From DASYML01 sp036399835 (lineage in GTDB: Bacteria; Acidobacteriota; Blastocatellia; Pyrinomonadales; Pyrinomonadaceae), in contig DASWMI010000226.1 of assembly GCA_036399835.1 (NCBI GenBank), forward strand, positions 1 to 10,830: a stretch of 10,830 nt of DNA. Direction: 5' to 3'. Below the pieces are notes generated by a model, which worked only from the letters and a program-made list of their open reading frames with translations, was not told where the DNA came from and ran no database searches. Shown here in pieces: positions 6,598-10,830 of the stretch. The translations under genes and the position numbers were made by a program. Positions within the stretch are counted from its first letter, which is position 1. Each line of letters starts with the position of its first letter.

Positions 6598-7989
6598 CTA
6601 CTCTCCCTTTGAGGCCAGCAGCTTTGTGACCGCGCTCGCAATCTCCGCGGGGTTGGACATCGCGTTGACTTTCAGCCATTCGCCCGTCGCCACGTTGCCT
6701 ATAATCAGCACAGTGGTGTGCTGTTGTTTGTCTTCGACATAGCCGCCGAGCTTGTACAGCACCCAGTCAACATTCTTTTTCTCACCCGTGAGAAAATACC
6801 AGCCGGGCTGCGCCTTAAAGCTCTCGGCATATTTTTTCAGCGCCGCCGGAGTATCCACCACGGGGTCCACGCTGATTGAGAGCATGTTGACCTCTTTGCC
6901 CACGAGCTGGCCCAGATTCTTCTGGACTCTAGCCAGGTTAGCCGTCATCGGCGAGCAGACGCCCTTGCACGTCGTAAAGATAAAGTTGATGAGCACGACC
7001 TTGTCCTTGAGCAGGTCGTCGTAGAAATGCACGGGCTTGCCGTCCTGCGTGAGAAGAACATGGTTGGGAAAGTAGCGCGCCGCCGCGTCGGATGAAGAAG
7101 CAGCAGCAGTAGTAGGCTGCGGCAATTCGGCGCTGGCCGTCGGAACATTTTGCTGCGCGCCAGTTGTACGGGTCTGCGCGCCGGACGTGGCAGCGTTTCT
7201 GCGCGCGGCGTCGTTGATGAGTTCGGTCAGCTTGGAGGCTGGCGAGAGTCCGTAGGTGCGCGTCCAGTAGTGCGCCGCGTCGTTGCCTATGAGCAGCATC
7301 GGCGTGTGGTCGTTCTTATCCGCGACAAAGCCGCCGAGCGCACGTAAGAGCGAATCTATCTCAGGCTTGCTCCCGGTCACGAAGGTCCAGCCCGGCCCGG
7401 CCTTAAACTTCGAGGAAAAGTCCTTTAACCTTTCGGGGACATCCGTCGCCGGGTCAACGCTGATCGAGATCAACTCTACCTCGCGGCCAGCGCGTTCGCC
7501 TAAAGCCTGCTGGACGCGGCGGAAGGTGGCCGTCAGCGGCGGGCAGATGGTCGTGCAGGTCGTGAAGATAAAGTTGATGGCGACCGTCTTGCCTTTGACG
7601 AGGTCGGTGTAGAAGCGCAGCCTGCGTCCGTTCTGGTCCACAACGGGCGTGTCCGGAATCTTTAATGATGAGAGATTATCGACGGCTGGCGGCGGCTGCT
7701 CCTGCGTGGCCGGTGCTTGCGTGGCGGCGGCCTGCGCGCCGGCTTTCGTCGCGACCGTCTCGGCCTTTGGCCTGGCTCTGAGGGTCATGCCGCACTTGGG
7801 GCAGCGACCGGGCCTGCGCGAGACGACCTCAGGGTGCATAGGGCAGGCGTACTCGACCGCTTTTGTGCTCCTCTTCTTCTGCTGGCGCTGCGGAACGGAA
7901 GCGGGCGTGGCGCTTGTCAACGTCGCGCAGAGAGGCGCGAGCAGGATGAGTACGAGGAGCAGCACAGGCCCTCTAATTTTGTGGCTCAT
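6598..7989 (-). CDS. Exported heavy-metal-binding domain fused to two SCO1/SenC copper-chaperone domains
   Basis: A 463-residue exported protein. Residues 1-27 are a signal peptide or N-terminal anchor. Residues 46-72 form a heavy-metal-binding domain (HMBD type) reading YACPMHPEV then GRCPKCGMTL, with Cys49, His52, Cys63, Cys66 and Met68. Two SCO1/SenC thioredoxin-fold domains follow, joined by Ala/Thr/Gln-rich linkers: SCO-1 (about 108-262) has C145-TTI-C149 and His228; SCO-2 (about 305-460) has C341-KGV-C345 and His424. Both keep the CxxxC plus distal His that bind copper in SCO proteins, and both have the SISVDP strand. SCO proteins deliver copper to the CuA site of oxidases or act as thiol oxidoreductases. 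The ATG at 7989 is chosen because a perfect AGGAGG lies seven bases upstream; the frame is open back to 8058, where an upstream ATG would overlap the propeller stop. It is the middle gene of the cluster. Confidence 0.93.
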   Translation of the reverse strand: MSHKIRGPVLLLVLILLAPLCATLTSATPASVPQRQQKKRSTKAVEYACPMHPEVVSRRPGRCPKCGMTLRARPKAETVATKAGAQAAATQAPATQEQPPPAVDNLSSLKIPDTPVVDQNGRRLRFYTDLVKGKTVAINFIFTTCTTICPPLTATFRRVQQALGERAGREVELISISVDPATDVPERLKDFSSKFKAGPGWTFVTGSKPEIDSLLRALGGFVADKNDHTPMLLIGNDAAHYWTRTYGLSPASKLTELINDAARRNAATSGAQTRTTGAQQNVPTASAELPQPTTAAASSSDAAARYFPNHVLLTQDGKPVHFYDDLLKDKVVLINFIFTTCKGVCSPMTANLARVQKNLGQLVGKEVNMLSISVDPVVDTPAALKKYAESFKAQPGWYFLTGEKKNVDWVLYKLGGYVEDKQQHTTVLIIGNVATGEWLKVNAMSNPAEIASAVTKLLASKGE

Positions 7990-7996
7990 GAGTAAA

Positions 7997-8002
7997 CCTC
8001 CT
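7997..8002 (-). promoter_or_regulatory. Ribosome binding site deciding the SCO-protein start
   Basis: The minus strand reads AGGAGG, followed by seven bases and the ATG at 7989. It places the start directly before the signal peptide and excludes the 23-codon upstream extension. It is the strongest Shine-Dalgarno in the window. Confidence 0.85.
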
Positions 8003-8054
8003 GAATCATGGCTGATGAATCCGTCCGACTTAATCTCTCCGGTTTGAATCCAGC

Positions 8055-10064
8055 TCATTCGGGCTTGGCGTCGGCGAGCGCCTTGACAGGTGTGTAAGGC
8101 AGGTCCGAAAAATTTATTCCGCGAGACGAGATTCTGAGCATGACGTAGTAAAGACCGTCATGCGGAAACGACTGCGTCACTTCGTAGATTCCTTTTTCGA
8201 CCTCTTTGGCAAACTGCCTTTGCTGCCAGATGCCAGGCGGCTCGAAGACCAGCACCTGCACATCGCTGATGCCCGCCAGGGGCTGTTTTGTCGCCGCGTC
8301 AATAATCCTGAACCTGAGCGGCGCGGCATTCTGCGGCTTGAAACTCTTATCCTTGAAAAGCGCCTCGACCGTCACGGCAGAGGCCGGACGCGCCTCCTCT
8401 CCGTCGGGCGATTCGGCTATCTCCATCTGAAAACAGTTACCGATTCTCGGTTGGTCCAGAATAAAGGGCACATCATAACGGCCCGCGCCGGTGAGCTTGA
8501 GAGTCGAAGCATAAACACCCGGTTCGATTTCCGAGAGGCTGCGGTCAATCAGCATCAACGCGTGAGGCCGCCGCTTGTAATTACTAAAAGTTCCCATCGG
8601 GGCCATCATGCCTTCGACGTAGTAATAGATCATCTGGTCGGGCGCGTTGGCAATCATCGCCGCGTTGCCTTCGGGCGTCGGCGCGATCATGTCCGAGACG
8701 CCTATCTCCTGCGGCAGCGCGCTCGGCGGCGTGCGGCCCACAACGATGTCAACGGGCGAAAGCCTGCCCTTCTCGACGCCACCGAGTTCAATAAGCGAAA
8801 TCTTTTCGGAATCGGTCCCGCGAATATAGGCGAAACGCTGCGTGAAGGTGACCTGGTCCGGTTCTTTGACGACGCCCACGGCAGCCGTCAGAGTGTTAGT
8901 CGCGGCGTCCAGCACGGAGACCTCGCTGGCTGGCTGGTTGACGGCCAGAGCGAAACGGCCCTTCGGCTCAAAACGCAGCGCGACGATGCCGCGCTTGGTC
9001 GGAATAGTCTTGACGAGGCGCAGGCGCGCGGGGTCAATCACGCTGATGGATGCGCCGTTGAGCGCCGCGACATAGAACATGCGGCTGGCGCTGCTGTAGG
9101 CGATGGGAACGGGGGTCTTGCCGACGCTGATGTCTGCGGACTTGGTGAGTTGCCGTGTTTCTATGACGGAGACGCTATCGCCCGTCGAGTTGGTGATGAG
9201 AGCCAGGCTGCTATCGGGCGTAAAGGCCAGGTTGTGCAGCCCCTCGCCGACAGGCACGGTGGCGACCAGCTTCTGGCTCTTGGTATCAATGACGGCGACC
9301 TGCGGCGCGTCGTCCAGCCCGACCCAGACATAGCGGCCATCCGGTTGGAGCGCGATACGCATCGGCCTGCCCTTCGCGCCCGTCTGGATCGTGCCGACAA
9401 GCTTGCGGGTCGCGGTATTGATGACGGCGACCGCTGACCGGTCCGGTAAAGTAACGTAGAGAAAATCCTTGTCTTTGGAAAGCGTCCAGTCCGCGCCAGC
9501 GCCCGGCAGGACCACTATGCTTTCGAGCTTGGTCTTGTTAAAGGAGATCTGCGGGTTGATAAAAGTAATCGTCTGGTCGTGGTTGAGCGTGAGCAGAACA
9601 TAGCTGTTCAGGTCAACCTCCGCCCTGATGCTGAGGAGGCCGCCCGTCAAAGTGCGTATCTTCTCTTTGCACTCAATCTCGCTCGGCGGCTGCACTGTCT
9701 TGCGCGAGCTGAGCCAGGCGCTCGGATGCAGCCCCGTGATGGGCTGGCCCGTGCGCGCGTCCTTCAGGCTAAACGAGATGAGAGCATCCGCACCGGAGAC
9801 TAGCCCGTTGTTTCTTCCCTTCTCGTCGGGCAAAGATTTAATCGAGAAGTTGACCTGCACGCCCTCTTTTTCAAAACGTTGCGTCAGAAGGGCGGGAGCC
9901 TTCGTCGCCGCTGCGCCCTCCTTTTTGTTTGCAGCCGGAGGCGCGCCGTCTTTCACTACATTGACCTGCTGCGCGCTCGTCCTGAGGGACAACACGCAGA
10001 TGAGCGCGAGGGCTGGCAAGAGCAAAAGCTTTAAGGCAGGCTTTGCCTGGAAAAGTCGTCTCAT
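8055..10064 (-). CDS. Exported YncE/YVTN-type beta-propeller protein with flanking beta-sandwich domains
   Basis: A 669-residue exported protein. Residues 1-31 form a signal peptide ending near TSAQQ. Residues 58-160 form a beta-rich N-terminal domain containing HPSAWLSSRK and a Cys132, followed by DLNSYVLLTLN. About six YncE-like blades follow (roughly 180-430), each with a pattern such as VAVIDTKSQKLVATVPVG, VSVIETRQL or ISVIDPARL. Two further beta-sandwich-like segments follow. The first (450-548) includes YYYVEGMMAPMG and a PGVYASTLKLTGAGRYDV strand pair; the second (580-650) reads RIIDAATKQPLAGISD up to GLYYVMLRIS. These resemble FixH/YtkA-type Ig-like folds. Such propellers serve as binding scaffolds and no catalytic residue can be named. 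I recall similar proteins annotated as cytochrome D1-like or YVTN-repeat proteins of unknown function. ATG at 10064 follows AAGGA with seven bases spacing. It is the first gene of the cluster; the next begins 65 bases after its stop. Confidence 0.88.
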   Translation of the reverse strand: MRRLFQAKPALKLLLLPALALICVLSLRTSAQQVNVVKDGAPPAANKKEGAAATKAPALLTQRFEKEGVQVNFSIKSLPDEKGRNNGLVSGADALISFSLKDARTGQPITGLHPSAWLSSRKTVQPPSEIECKEKIRTLTGGLLSIRAEVDLNSYVLLTLNHDQTITFINPQISFNKTKLESIVVLPGAGADWTLSKDKDFLYVTLPDRSAVAVINTATRKLVGTIQTGAKGRPMRIALQPDGRYVWVGLDDAPQVAVIDTKSQKLVATVPVGEGLHNLAFTPDSSLALITNSTGDSVSVIETRQLTKSADISVGKTPVPIAYSSASRMFYVAALNGASISVIDPARLRLVKTIPTKRGIVALRFEPKGRFALAVNQPASEVSVLDAATNTLTAAVGVVKEPDQVTFTQRFAYIRGTDSEKISLIELGGVEKGRLSPVDIVVGRTPPSALPQEIGVSDMIAPTPEGNAAMIANAPDQMIYYYVEGMMAPMGTFSNYKRRPHALMLIDRSLSEIEPGVYASTLKLTGAGRYDVPFILDQPRIGNCFQMEIAESPDGEEARPASAVTVEALFKDKSFKPQNAAPLRFRIIDAATKQPLAGISDVQVLVFEPPGIWQQRQFAKEVEKGIYEVTQSFPHDGLYYVMLRISSRGINFSDLPYTPVKALADAKPE

Positions 10065-10291
10065 TTCAGTTTCCTTTTATCCGGCGGCCTGGTGCGATGG
10101 AAGTTTTACTTGCGAACAGCTACGCAGTGGACCAGACCTTTTCAAGTCTTTGAACGATACAAGATAAACTATGGGCCAACAAGATGGAAGAAGCCACTCC
10201 TGATTCACTGCAAACGAAGTGGCTTCCCTTTTCGCACGCCTCTCTGCTGTCAGCTCATCCTCTTCCGGCGCGAGACCGATGAGCACCCACT
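10065..10291. other. Intergenic region upstream of the propeller gene
   Basis: These 227 bases separate two minus-strand genes. Adjacent to the ATG, AAGGA (about 10072-10076) is the propeller ribosome site. A weak promoter candidate on the minus strand has TTGTTG at 10177-10182 and TATCGT at 10154-10159, with a 17-base spacer, about 90 bases before the ATG; this match is poor (three and four of six). An inverted repeat at 10190-10226 is listed separately. A short frame across the region shows no recognisable domain. Confidence 0.4.
10190..10226 (-). terminator. Hairpin after the right-edge gene, possible terminator
   Basis: GAAGCCACT (10190-10198) and AGTGGCTTC (10218-10226) are perfect 9-base complements around a 19-base loop. 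On the minus strand the stem is followed by TTCCATCTTGTT, only moderately T-rich; on the plus strand by CCTTTTC. It lies about 65 bases after the stop at 10292 and before the weak promoter of the propeller gene, a sensible place for a terminator. The long loop weakens the case. Confidence 0.4.
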
Positions 10292-10830
10292 TTAAAAGAG
10301 CGCCTCGACGCTGATAAAGAAATGGAATGTGCCGCCCTGCTGAACACCCAGCAGGAACTGCAAGTTGATGCTCTGGCCCGGCGCGAGAGGCTGCGACAAA
10401 GTTACGTCATGCGCGTTGAGGCTGCTGTTAAAGCCTCCACCATTGGGCTGCGCGGGCGGCGTCTCAAGGCTCGTCCCCCTCACTGTCACGACCGAGCCAT
10501 TACTGAGCGTCACGTTGAAAGGCGTGTATGAGCTTCTCACGCGGAGGTCTGCCATCCCCGTCGCGGCGGGGAAAGTCGTGATGTCGACGACGCGGAATCT
10601 GAGCCGCGTGATGTTGACGCCCGAGATGTTGGTCACGGTCCGGCGGACGGAGAGCGTGCCCAACGGTGAGTTGTTATCAAGATCGGGTGTCGTGTCGCGG
10701 ACACGGTTGGGCGCGGATGCGGATGAGATAGCCGGGTCGAGCAGAGAGATCTGGACCAAGCCGTTGGCGTTAGTGGGGCTTGAGAGATTTTCTGGTCCGG
10801 GCGCGCCGAGATGCTGGCCCGCGCTGGTGT
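10292..10830 (-). CDS. Secreted-type protein of unknown function, C-terminal part (5' end outside window)
   Basis: The frame is open from the window edge to a TAA at 10292, giving 179 complete codons. It opens in a Gly/Pro/Asn-rich stretch (AGQHLGAPGPENLSSPTNAN), then a beta-rich domain: LGTLSVRRTVTNISGVNITRL, RFRVVDITTFP, LRVRSSYTPFNVTLSNGSVV, and near the end LAPGQSINLQFLLGVQQGG followed by FHFFISVEALF. A TTG at 10759 is internal and not a start. Long runs of alternating Ser/Thr/Asn and hydrophobic residues suggest an immunoglobulin-like fold at the C-terminus of a larger exported protein. I recall such tails in large Acidobacteriota secreted proteins but cannot name a family. The 227-base gap and hairpin suggest it is not in the same operon as the propeller gene. 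Confidence 0.75.
   Translation of the reverse strand, partial: TSAGQHLGAPGPENLSSPTNANGLVQISLLDPAISSASAPNRVRDTTPDLDNNSPLGTLSVRRTVTNISGVNITRLRFRVVDITTFPAATGMADLRVRSSYTPFNVTLSNGSVVTVRGTSLETPPAQPNGGGFNSSLNAHDVTLSQPLAPGQSINLQFLLGVQQGGTFHFFISVEALF

Noticed and set aside
6578..6679. N-terminal extension of the cytochrome/solute-binding gene to an ATG at 6679
   Set aside because: It would overlap the SCO gene by 82 bases and place 34 polar residues before a clear signal peptide.
7990..8058. N-terminal extension of the SCO gene to an ATG at 8058
   Set aside because: The ATG at 7989 has AGGAGG seven bases upstream and directly begins the signal peptide.
8160..9437. 425-codon open frame on the plus strand, opposite the propeller gene
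   Set aside because: It is rich in Arg, His and Asp with no domain or signal peptide, as expected from the antisense of a GC-rich gene. The minus-strand gene has clear blades, a signal peptide and a ribosome site.
10757..10759. TTG as start codon of the right-edge gene
   Set aside because: The frame continues upstream to the window edge with a sensible Gly/Pro/Asn-rich linker, so the TTG is an internal Leu codon.

Overview
All supported genes in this GC-rich window lie on the minus strand, so transcription runs from right to left. The gene set is a bacterial core (recJ, uppP, an RNase J) next to a cluster of secreted redox proteins. The C-terminal style of the partial protein at the right edge, the PilZ type and the SCO/cytochrome/propeller cluster suggest Acidobacteriota, perhaps Blastocatellia. 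This placement rests on recalled protein style, not on a marker gene.

Right part (10830 to 4958): the 3' end of a secreted protein of unknown function is followed, after a 227-base gap, by three genes that look like one transcription unit. The first encodes an exported YncE-type beta-propeller flanked by beta-sandwich-like domains. The second encodes an exported protein with a CPMHP heavy-metal-binding domain followed by two complete SCO1 (copper chaperone, thioredoxin-fold) domains. The third encodes an exported fusion of a class I c-type cytochrome with a type 1 periplasmic solute-binding protein of the branched-chain amino acid (LivJ) type. No permease, ATPase, oxidase or PQQ dehydrogenase is present in the window. 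The three proteins are best read as an extracytoplasmic copper/heme redox module of unknown function.

Middle and left part (4776 to 1): RNase J, a two-ACT-domain protein, a short-chain dehydrogenase, undecaprenyl-diphosphatase UppP, a PilZ-domain protein with a degenerate ligand motif, and the first 36 codons of recJ. The RNase J gene has a candidate extended -10 promoter and a GC-rich inverted repeat in its leader.

Two intergenic spacers in this part (1632-1728 and 3016-3114) are 97 and 99 bases long. Each is almost filled by an inverted pair of short tandem repeats: 7-base units (GATYTTR-like) in one and 8-base units (GACTCTNN) in the other. The arms are 24-25 bases, the loops 23-27 bases, and each element ends 13 bases before the next start codon. 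The sequences differ but the architecture is the same, and this is the most unexpected non-coding signal here.

No rRNA, tRNA, CRISPR array, transposase or gene-free stretch over 300 bases was seen.
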